This document shows, piece by piece, positions 58,368 to 64,000 of a stretch of 64,000 nt of DNA (within the stretch, counting starts at the first letter, position 1; the number at the start of each line of letters is the position of its first letter). The stretch comes from Micromonospora eburnea. Its GTDB lineage: Bacteria; Actinomycetota; Actinomycetes; Mycobacteriales; Micromonosporaceae. The notes below the pieces were generated by a model. That model was not told the DNA's origin. It searched no databases and was given only the letters and a program-made list of their open reading frames with translations. Where the stretch lies: positions 6,944,001 through 7,008,000 of the forward strand of contig NZ_FMHY01000002.1 of NCBI RefSeq assembly GCF_900090225.1. Direction: 5' to 3'. The position numbers and the translations under genes are program-made.

Positions 58368-59192
58368 TCAGTGGCGCAGCTCGGCGATGCAGCACTTGAC
58401 GCTGCCGCCGCCCTTCTTCAGCTCGGCCAGCTCGACCGGGACGGGGGTGTACCCGGCCGCCTTGAGCCTGCCGGCCAGCCGGGTCGCCTCGCTGTTCAGT
58501 ACGACGTTGCGCCCGTCGCTGACCAGGTTCAGGCCGAAGGCCAGGGCGTCGGAGTCGTCGGCGAGCACCGCGTCCGGGAAGAGCTGGGCGAGGACCTTCT
58601 GGCTGGCCGCCGAGAAGGCACCCGGGTAGTAGACGATGTTCTCGTCGTCGATCGAGGCAAGCGCCACGTCCAGGTGGTAGAAGCGCGGGTCGACCAGGTG
58701 CAGCGAGACCACCGGCCGGCCCAGCGCCTCCTGGGCCTCGGCGTGCGCCGCCAGCTCGGTACGGAAGCCGTGCCCGGCGAGGATCAGGCCGCCGTGCGCG
58801 TCCGGCAGGTAGGCGAAGTCGCCCTCGCCCTCGTTCGTCTCGCTCGGCGCGATGAACCGCCAGCCGTTCTTCTCGTAGAACGCCCGGTGTGCGGCAGCCT
58901 CCGCGGTCCGCTGCTCGTGCTTGAACTGGGCGCCGTAAACCGTGCCGTCCACCACGAAGGCGCCGTTGGCCGCGAAGACCATGTCCGGCAGGCCACGCTC
59001 GGGCGCGAGCAGATGCACCTCGTGGCCGAGGCCGACGAGGGTCTCCCGGAGGCGGTCCCACTGCTTGACCGCCAGTTCCGCGTCGACCGGCGTGGTCACG
59101 TCCATCCACGGGTTGATCGCGTACTCGACCGCGAAGTGCTCGGGCGAGCACATGAGATATGTCCGCTTTCGCGGGACTCGCTGCTGGTTCAC
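58368..59192 (-). CDS. ddaH: dimethylargininase (N-dimethylarginine dimethylaminohydrolase)
   Basis: Guanidino-group hydrolase of about 274 residues. TYLMCSPEHFAVEYAINPWMD is the start of the fold, then DMVFAANGAFVVDG, NEGEGDFAYLPD, HLVDPRFYHLDVALASIDDENIVYYPGAF and the C-terminal KCCIAELRH with the catalytic cysteine pair. It converts methylated arginine (or arginine-like guanidines) to citrulline. GTG 59192 gives MNQQRVPRKRTYLMC; GTG 59198 and ATG 59153 are possible. A TACTCT -10-like element just upstream could give a near-leaderless transcript. An Lrp-type regulator gene diverges from it. Confidence 0.9.
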   Translation of the reverse strand: MNQQRVPRKRTYLMCSPEHFAVEYAINPWMDVTTPVDAELAVKQWDRLRETLVGLGHEVHLLAPERGLPDMVFAANGAFVVDGTVYGAQFKHEQRTAEAAAHRAFYEKNGWRFIAPSETNEGEGDFAYLPDAHGGLILAGHGFRTELAAHAEAQEALGRPVVSLHLVDPRFYHLDVALASIDDENIVYYPGAFSAASQKVLAQLFPDAVLADDSDALAFGLNLVSDGRNVVLNSEATRLAGRLKAAGYTPVPVELAELKKGGGSVKCCIAELRH

Positions 59193-59260
59193 GGTCACCA
59201 AGAGTAGGTACGCTCCAACTTTGGTAACAGCCACAACCATTGCTTCCCAGAGGCGGAACG

Positions 59261-59719
59261 TTGCAGATAGACGCAGTCGACCAGCGAATCATTGCGTTGC
59301 TTGTCGCAGATGCCCGTGCCTCATACGCGGACATCGGCGCCCGGGTGTCACTCTCCGCCCCGGCGGTCAAGCGGCGCGTCGACCGACTCCGATCCGCAGG
59401 GGTCATCCGGGGCTTCACCGCGGTCGTCGACCCGGCCGCCGTCGGTTGGACCACGGAGGCGTTCGTCGAACTGTTCTGCGCCGGCCGGACCACCCCGGCG
59501 CAGATCGGGGCCGCCGCCCGCCGGCACCCCGAGGTGGTCGGCGCGTACACCGTCTCCGGGGAGGCGGACGCGCTGGTGCACCTGCGGGCCGCCGACATCG
59601 CCCACCTGGAGGAGGCGCTGGAGCGGCTGCGGGCGGAATCCTTCGTCACCTCGTCGCGCAGCACCATCGTCCTCTCCCGGCTGGTCGAGTCCCCCGGCGT
59701 CGGCCCCTCCGGCTCCTGA
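59261..59719 (+). CDS. Lrp/AsnC family transcriptional regulator
   Basis: Lrp-type regulator of 152 residues. The winged HTH is VDQRIIALLVADARASYADIGARVSLSAPAVKRRVDRLRSAGVIRGF and the RAM/ACT-like domain continues AAVGWTTEAFVELFCAGRTTPAQIGAAARRHPEVVGAYTVSGEADALVHLRA. TTG 59261 is chosen for the AGAGG seven bases upstream. It diverges from ddaH, which it probably controls in response to arginine or another amino acid; this is inferred from position and family. Confidence 0.9.
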   Translation: MQIDAVDQRIIALLVADARASYADIGARVSLSAPAVKRRVDRLRSAGVIRGFTAVVDPAAVGWTTEAFVELFCAGRTTPAQIGAAARRHPEVVGAYTVSGEADALVHLRAADIAHLEEALERLRAESFVTSSRSTIVLSRLVESPGVGPSGS

Positions 59720-59723
59720 CCCG

Positions 59724-59754
59724 TTGACCTCAACCCCCGTTGAGGTTGTTGGCT
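59724..59754 (+). promoter_or_regulatory. SoxR-box-like promoter upstream of quinone reductase
   Basis: The perfect 20-bp palindrome ACCTCAACCCCCGTTGAGGT (59727-59746) sits in a 19-bp spacer between TTGACC (59724-59729) and TTGGCT (59749-59754). The ACCTCAA...TTGAGGT arms match the known SoxR box (from memory of E. coli soxS and S. coelicolor targets). Geometry is the same as in the soxR-transketolase promoter at 1391-1426. Confidence 0.7.
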
Positions 59755-59781
59755 GGTAGCCGGCTGTCGGAAGGGGCGGGT

Positions 59782-60738
59782 ATGCGCGCGGTGTGGTTAC
59801 GGGAGTTCGGCGGTCCGGAGGTGCTGGTGCCGGGGCCAGCGCCCGATCCGGTGCCCGGGCCGGGTCAGGTGCTGATCGAGGTCGCGCACGCCAACATCAC
59901 CTTCGTGGAGACCATGTTCCGGTCTACCGGGTTCGGGCCGTTCACCGGCTCGCCGCCGCTGATCCCGGGCAACGGCGTCGGCGGGGTGATCACCGAGGTC
60001 GGCGCCGGCGTCGACCCGGCGCTCGTGGGAAGGCGGGTGGTGAGCGGCACGGGCGGCTCCGGCGGCTACGCCGAGCGCGTGGCGGTGGACCGGGACGCGC
60101 CGTACGAGGTGCCAACCGGGCTGCCGCTGGACCAGGCCGTGGCGCTGCTCGCCGATGGTCGTACGGCCGTCATGCTGGTGCACGCGGCCCGGCTGCGCCG
60201 TGGCGAGCGGGTGCTGGTCGAGGCGGCGGCGGGCGGGGTGGGCAGCCTGCTGACGCAGCTCGCCGAGGCCGCGGGCGCGCGGGTCGTGGCCGCCGCCGGA
60301 GGCGCTCGGAAGGTGGCCCTGCTCCGCGACCGTGGTCTCGACACGGTGGTGGACTACCGACAGCCGGACTGGCCCGACCGGGTACGCGCGGCCACCGGCG
60401 GGGTGGACGTGGTCTTCGACGGGGTGGGCGGCCAGCTCGCCCGCGACGCCTTCGACCTGCTCGCCCCGGGCGGGCGGATGCTCAGCTTCGGGCTGGCCAG
60501 CGGTGCCTGGGCCGACCTGCCCACCGGCCTCGCCGCGGAGCGCGAGGTGGCCCTGCTCCGGCCGTCCGCCGCGCCGGCCGAACTGCGGGCGTTCACCGAG
60601 CGGGCGCTCGCCGAGGCGGCGGCCGGGCGGCTACGCCCGTTGATCGGGCAGCGCTTTCCGCTGGACCGGGCCGCCGACGCGCACGCCGCCATCGAGTCCC
60701 GCGCCACAGTCGGCAAGACCCTCCTCGACCTCCCGTAG
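59782..60738 (+). CDS. zinc-binding-dehydrogenase family quinone reductase-like protein
   Basis: Medium-chain dehydrogenase of 318 residues, QOR branch. MRAVWLREFGGPEVLVPGPAPDP begins the fold, HANITFVETMFRSTGFGPF and IPGNGVGGVITEVG follow, and the cofactor loop is EAAAGGVGSLLTQLAEAAGARVV. It should reduce quinones or enals with NADPH. ATG 59782 follows GGAAGGGGCGGGT. The SoxR-box-like palindrome in its promoter suggests induction by redox-active compounds, as for a zinc-binding oxidoreductase in the S. coelicolor SoxR regulon (recollection). Distinct from the gene at 3-920. Confidence 0.88.
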   Translation: MRAVWLREFGGPEVLVPGPAPDPVPGPGQVLIEVAHANITFVETMFRSTGFGPFTGSPPLIPGNGVGGVITEVGAGVDPALVGRRVVSGTGGSGGYAERVAVDRDAPYEVPTGLPLDQAVALLADGRTAVMLVHAARLRRGERVLVEAAAGGVGSLLTQLAEAAGARVVAAAGGARKVALLRDRGLDTVVDYRQPDWPDRVRAATGGVDVVFDGVGGQLARDAFDLLAPGGRMLSFGLASGAWADLPTGLAAEREVALLRPSAAPAELRAFTERALAEAAAGRLRPLIGQRFPLDRAADAHAAIESRATVGKTLLDLP

Positions 60739-60798
60739 CCCGCTACCGCACGCGACCCGCCGCGAGTTCCGCCCCGAGTTCCGCCCCCGAGCACCGCG

Positions 60799-60856
60799 CA
60801 ACTTCGGGGAAAGGGTGGCCACTTCATGTCTGGAGGCCGCACTTTCCCCGAAGTTG
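60799..60856. terminator. inverted-repeat terminator sharing core with 18753-18817
   Basis: CAACTTCGGGGAAAG (60799-60813) and CTTTCCCCGAAGTTG (60842-60856) are perfectly complementary over 15 bases with a 28-base middle containing a further GGCC/GGCC pairing. It lies between the convergent quinone reductase and YbjN-like genes. The direct repeat GAGTTCCGCCCC occurs twice just before it (60764-60787). Confidence 0.8.
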
Positions 60857-60876
60857 TCGCTTCAGCGACCGGGTGG

Positions 60877-61983
60877 TCAGAGATACATGCCGGTGCGGTG
60901 TTCCGGTTGCTCGCGGGGGGAGGCCTTGTCGCCCTCGCCGAAGAAGCGCTTGCCGCCGAACTCGCCGTGCAGCCGGTCGTCCAACTCGTCGGCCAGCCCG
61001 GTCATCACCTGCACGGCGAGCATCAGGTGGGTCGGCTGGAAGTTACGGCCGAAGACCGGGATCGAGGCCCAGACCGTGTCGTCCGCGCAGTAGAGGCGGC
61101 CGATCGGCATCCGGTTCGTCAGCTCGGAGAGCTTGACGTAGAGCCGCTCCGTCGGCTCGACCTCGGTGAGCACCGGGGAGAAGACATCGACCAGGGGCGG
61201 GTTGTCGCGTACCCGGACGAAGACCATCGCCGAGCCGGCGCGGATGTTGATGTCCCCGTCCGAGTCGACCTGCAACTGGTCGGACTTGGAGCGCAGCATC
61301 GTGGAGACGACCGTACGCACCCGCTCCTCCAGCGCGAGCACGTCGCTGTCACCGGTCTGGGCGGTCGCGGCGGTGGCCAGCGCCTCATCGAGGTCGGCCG
61401 CCACCTCCCGGTCCGGGCCGAACTCGCTGCGGGCGGTGCCGAGCGGCTCCACCGGCAGCGGCTCTCCCTCGGTGTCCTGCACCAGATAGACCAGGAAGGC
61501 GGGATGCGGGGCGCCGTAGACGTCCCGCAGAGTCCGGGACAGCACCGCGGCCAGCCGGGTCGCCTCCCCGGCGGCGCAGTCCAGGCCGAACTGCTCGCCG
61601 GAACCCTCCACCACGCCGGGCGGGGACCAGCCGAGCGCGATCATGTCGGCCACGGCGGCCCGGTCCAGCCGGTAGCCCGGTGGCAGCGTGGCGTTGCCGA
61701 CGGCCCGCGCCGACAGCCGGCCCTCCCCGCCGACGTCCACACTGATCGAATAGACGGCGTCCCCGGTGCCGGAGGCGGTGGGGTCGAGGGTCAGTTCCAG
61801 GTGCGTGCCCTCGGGCAGGGCGCGAAGCCGGTCGGCCAGCGCACGGGCGAACTCCCGCCAGGCCTCGGTCACCTTGGCCCGGAGGTCGGCCGTGGTCGGC
61901 TCGTCGAGCAGGATCGACTCGTACTGCTCCGAAGCCGGGCCGGCGGGCTCGTCGGCCGGCGCCGAGGGGTGGTCTGCCGTCAT
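60877..61983 (-). CDS. YbjN/T3SS-chaperone-fold protein with N-terminal TY-Chap-like domain
   Basis: A 368-residue cytoplasmic protein. The N-terminal half (EFARALADRLRALPEGTHLELTLDP, then VSVDVGGEGRLSARAVGNATLPPGYRLDRAAVADMIALGW) fits the TY-Chap-type domain. The C-terminal half (DSDGDINIRAGSAMVFVRVRDNPPLVDVFSPVLTEVEPTERLYVKLSELTNRMPIGRLYC) is a YbjN/T3SS-chaperone-like fold. It is probably a peptide-binding chaperone in actinobacterial effector or secretion contexts, but the partner is not in view. The C-terminus is charged and ends HRTGMYL. Confidence 0.82.
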   Translation of the reverse strand: MTADHPSAPADEPAGPASEQYESILLDEPTTADLRAKVTEAWREFARALADRLRALPEGTHLELTLDPTASGTGDAVYSISVDVGGEGRLSARAVGNATLPPGYRLDRAAVADMIALGWSPPGVVEGSGEQFGLDCAAGEATRLAAVLSRTLRDVYGAPHPAFLVYLVQDTEGEPLPVEPLGTARSEFGPDREVAADLDEALATAATAQTGDSDVLALEERVRTVVSTMLRSKSDQLQVDSDGDINIRAGSAMVFVRVRDNPPLVDVFSPVLTEVEPTERLYVKLSELTNRMPIGRLYCADDTVWASIPVFGRNFQPTHLMLAVQVMTGLADELDDRLHGEFGGKRFFGEGDKASPREQPEHRTGMYL

Positions 61984-62073
61984 GATCGTCTCCGTCCGTC
62001 ATCGCCACCCTACCCACGGACGGTGGAGACCGAATCACGCCGGACCGGGATCGGACACCGGCCCGGAAACGGG

Positions 62074-62331
62074 CTACTCGGCCGGCGCGGTCCCGCCCAG
62101 CTCGACCGGCCAGGTGCCGGCCAGCTCACTGAGCCGGGCGGCCGCCGCGGCCGGGTCGGCCCCCCGCCCCACGGCCACCCCCAACAGGTACGCGGTGACC
62201 GGCGCACCCGGACGTAGCACCTGGTGGGCGACGTCCCGGGCCAGGTCGAGCACGACCGGCACCGACACCTCACCCGGGTCGAGCCCCAGCTCGGCGCAGG
62301 CCGCCGTGACCCAGTCGTCCATCACCGTCAT
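62074..62331 (-). CDS. DUF6457 domain protein
   Basis: An 85-residue helical protein (MDDWVTAACAELGLDPGEVSVPVVLDLARDVAHQVLRPGAPVTAYLLGVAVGRG) that I place in DUF6457. ATG 62331 overlaps the mobA stop codon as ATGA, giving translational coupling. Genes of this type accompany molybdenum-cofactor and formate dehydrogenase genes in actinomycetes (recollection), which fits mobA upstream and fdhD nearby. Confidence 0.85.
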   Translation of the reverse strand: MTVMDDWVTAACAELGLDPGEVSVPVVLDLARDVAHQVLRPGAPVTAYLLGVAVGRGADPAAAAARLSELAGTWPVELGGTAPAE

Positions 62332-62978
62332 CGTGTCCACTCCTCGGCCCGGCGTACGTCCTCGTCAGTGTCGCAGTCGAACCAGGGCGGCGGCCCCGAG
62401 CCGGACCAGGACACCTCCCGTACGTCCGCCCCGGCCAGCAGCCCACGCACCGGAGCCCCGTCGACCGTGCCGCCCCGCTCGGCGGCCAGCCGGTCGACGG
62501 CGGCCCGCAGTGCGGCGACCCGCCACACTCCGCAGAGCTGCTGCCGGCGACCGTCCCCGTCGACGTAGCAGGCGACGTCGGCGGCGAGTCGCGCCGCACC
62601 GTCGGCCGGCCGGTGCCGACCGCTCGCCGGGCCGCCGCCCGGCCCCCCGAGCGCGCGCCGGAGGTCGGCCACCGCCGCCGGGGTGAGCAGCGGCAGGTCC
62701 CCGGCGAGCAGGGCGACGGTGGTCGTGTCCGGGTCGAGCAGCGCCAGGCCGGCCGCGGTGGCGGCGACCGGGCCGCCCCCGGGCGGTTCCTCGCGGGTCA
62801 CCCGTACGCCGTCGGGGACCGGACCGGCCGGGCCGACCACGATCCGTGGGGTGGCGTCGGCGACCGCGGCCAACACCCGGTGCAGCATCGGCCGACCACC
62901 GACCGCGCGACCTGGCTTGTCCACTCCACCCATCCGCCGGGCCGCACCACCCGAGAGCACCACCGCCGCGTACGTCAC
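62328..62978 (-). CDS. mobA: molybdenum cofactor guanylyltransferase
   Basis: MobA-type nucleotidyltransferase of 216 residues. VVLSGGAARRMGGVDKP at the start is the GTP-binding signature with Lys21, and LLAGDLPLLTPAAV provides the metal aspartate. It attaches GMP to molybdopterin to form the bis-MGD cofactor. GTG 62978 gives MTYAAVVLSGG; the longer open frame is not family-like. Coupled by ATGA to DUF6457. It diverges from fdhD, with 235 bases between the two starts. Confidence 0.92.
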   Translation of the reverse strand: MTYAAVVLSGGAARRMGGVDKPGRAVGGRPMLHRVLAAVADATPRIVVGPAGPVPDGVRVTREEPPGGGPVAATAAGLALLDPDTTTVALLAGDLPLLTPAAVADLRRALGGPGGGPASGRHRPADGAARLAADVACYVDGDGRRQQLCGVWRVAALRAAVDRLAAERGGTVDGAPVRGLLAGADVREVSWSGSGPPPWFDCDTDEDVRRAEEWTR

Positions 62979-63088
62979 CAGGCCACGGTATCCGCGCCGG
63001 GCCGCCGCCACCCGCCAGCCCTCGCGGGTCCGGCCGGTGCGGCCGGCGCGGGCGGCGTGGCCGGCGCGGGGTCGCAAGATCCACTCCA

Positions 63089-63140
63089 CTTGCGGCAAGT
63101 TGGTGTCTCCGCGCCGGTTGAAGGGCCAAGATGCCGCAAG
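63089..63140. repeat. imperfect inverted repeat between mobA and fdhD
   Basis: CTTGCGGCAAGTTGG (63089-63103) pairs at 13 of 15 positions with CCAAGATGCCGCAAG (63126-63140) around a 22-base middle. The divergent intergenic location argues against a terminator; it may be an operator pair or a dispersed repeat. Confidence 0.5.
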
Positions 63141-63213
63141 CCGTGCGGGTTACACCAGGCCCCGGGCGGGCGTCACTGTGCGGGCGGCCGGCGGCGCAGG
63201 GCAGGATGGCGGG

Positions 63214-64000
63214 ATGGGACGGGCGACTGACCGGCGTAGCGTGCTCCGGATCGACCTCGACGCGGCGGCCGACGGGCGCGCCCGGGTACGGCGGCAGGAC
63301 ACCCTGGCGGTGGAGGAGCCGCTGGAGATCCGGGTCGGCCCGGCGGGCCCGGGTCGACGGAAGCCGCTGGCGGTCACCATGCGTACCCCGGGCGACGACC
63401 TGGACCTGGCGATCGGGTTCCTGCTCACCGAGGGGCTGATCCGGTCGGCTGAGGATGTGCACACCGCGCAGCTCTGCGCCGGCGCGGAGACGCCGAACAC
63501 CTACAACGTGGTCGACGTGGTGCTGGCCCCGGGCGTGCCGGAGCCCACCACCGATCCGGCCCGCAACTTCTACACCACCAGCTCGTGCGGGGTCTGCGGC
63601 AAGGCGAGCATCGACGCCGTACGCACCCGGTCGCGGTTCGCCGTACGGGACGACACCCTCGCCGTGACCACGGCGACGCTGGCCGCCCTGCCGGACCGGC
63701 TACGCGCGGCCCAGCGCGCCTTCGACCGGACCGGTGGCCTGCACGCCGCCGGCCTGTTCACGGCCGGAGGCGAGCTGCTGGTGCTGCGCGAGGACGTCGG
63801 CCGGCACAACGCGGTGGACAAGGTCATCGGCTGGGCGGTGCGGGAACACCGGCTGCCGCTCGCCGGGCACGTGCTGCTGGTCTCCGGCCGGGCCAGCTTC
63901 GAGCTGACCCAGAAGGCGTGGATGGCGGGGGTGCCGCTGCTGGCGGCGGTCTCCGCGCCCAGCAGCCTCGCCACGGACCTGGCCGAGGAGGCCGGCATGA
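63214..64000 (+). CDS. fdhD: formate dehydrogenase accessory sulfurtransferase (3' partial)
   Basis: FdhD, which delivers sulfur to the molybdenum cofactor of formate dehydrogenase. Visible 262 residues: the early AVEEPLEIRVGP, GFLLTEGLIRSAEDV, NVVDVVLAPG, the catalytic cysteine loop SSCGVCGKAS (Cys125 and Cys128), LREDVGRHNAVDKVIGWAV and SGRASFELTQKAWMAGVPLL. The gene runs off the window near its end (homologues about 275-285 residues). ATG 63214 follows GCAGGATGGCGGG. With mobA and DUF6457, it suggests a formate dehydrogenase gene beyond the right edge. Confidence 0.93.
   Translation, partial: MGRATDRRSVLRIDLDAAADGRARVRRQDTLAVEEPLEIRVGPAGPGRRKPLAVTMRTPGDDLDLAIGFLLTEGLIRSAEDVHTAQLCAGAETPNTYNVVDVVLAPGVPEPTTDPARNFYTTSSCGVCGKASIDAVRTRSRFAVRDDTLAVTTATLAALPDRLRAAQRAFDRTGGLHAAGLFTAGGELLVLREDVGRHNAVDKVIGWAVREHRLPLAGHVLLVSGRASFELTQKAWMAGVPLLAAVSAPSSLATDLAEEAGM

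Noticed and set aside
1..64000. CRISPR arrays, tRNA or rRNA genes, insertion sequences, prophage
   Set aside because: No regularly spaced repeats, no tRNA-like cloverleaf with a TTCGAATC-type arm, no transposase or integrase motif was seen while reading both strands; small RNAs without distinctive sequence would be missed.

Overview
The window is a gene-dense stretch of chromosome from a high-GC actinomycete. Strong G/C third-position bias, frequent GTG starts, ATGA stop/start overlaps and the family mix point that way: bacterial proteasome activator, Scr1/WhiJ-type HTH with a DUF397 partner, DUF5926, DUF6457, DUF5324-like, SigE-family sigma, three LytR-CpsA-Psr proteins and YbjN-fold chaperone-like proteins. 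From memory, the combination and the terminator sequences fit Micromonosporaceae (Micromonospora or a close relative); I could not test this. I see no rRNA, tRNA, CRISPR array, insertion sequence or prophage. The first and last genes are cut by the window edges.

Layout. 1-3080: quinone reductase, soxR, and a divergent split transketolase pair. 3099-13766: glycosyltransferase, secreted SGNH/lectin hydrolase, ASCH protein, thiolase, rhomboid protease, cyclophilin, CorA and an aminotransferase. 13985-20972: CysQ-like phosphatase, NUDIX, a compact three-gene cluster (cytidylyltransferase, glycerol-1-phosphate-type dehydrogenase, CDP-alcohol transferase), a GT4 glycosyltransferase and an Fpg/Nei glycosylase. 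21247-27074: sugar-phosphate transferase, LytS/LytTR two-component system and a sodium:solute symporter operon preceded by a DnaA-box cluster. 27090-36927: SigE-type sigma factor with a membrane partner, ABC exporter, TetR operon, Scr1/DUF397 pair, flavin reductase containing a parS-like site, and a DUF485/ActP acetate uptake operon. 37001-47289: nucleotide-sugar decarboxylase, three LCP ligases, rhodanese, GDPD, histidine kinase, anti-sigma-like ATPase, DUF5926 protein and arginine deiminase. 47454-64000: small sensory proteins, prephenate dehydratase, AIM24, metallopeptidase, OsmC, two HAD phosphatases, Bpa, an orphan binding protein, dimethylargininase with an Lrp regulator, quinone reductase, and a molybdenum-cofactor group (mobA, DUF6457, fdhD).

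How the genes may work together. Envelope polymer synthesis recurs: GT2, GT4, the sugar-phosphate transferase, the UDP-glucuronate decarboxylase-like enzyme, three LCP ligases and the CDP-alcohol cluster. Carboxylate uptake appears twice, each time with an accessory small membrane protein. Redox control appears at both ends: soxR at the left, and a SoxR-box-like promoter with the same geometry in front of a quinone reductase at the right. The most unusual items are the 16253-18739 cluster, the parS-like site inside a gene, the DnaA-box cluster in front of a consensus, apparently leaderless promoter, the coupled upstream ORFs at 45061-45170, and an LCP gene with no canonical start upstream of its membrane helix.
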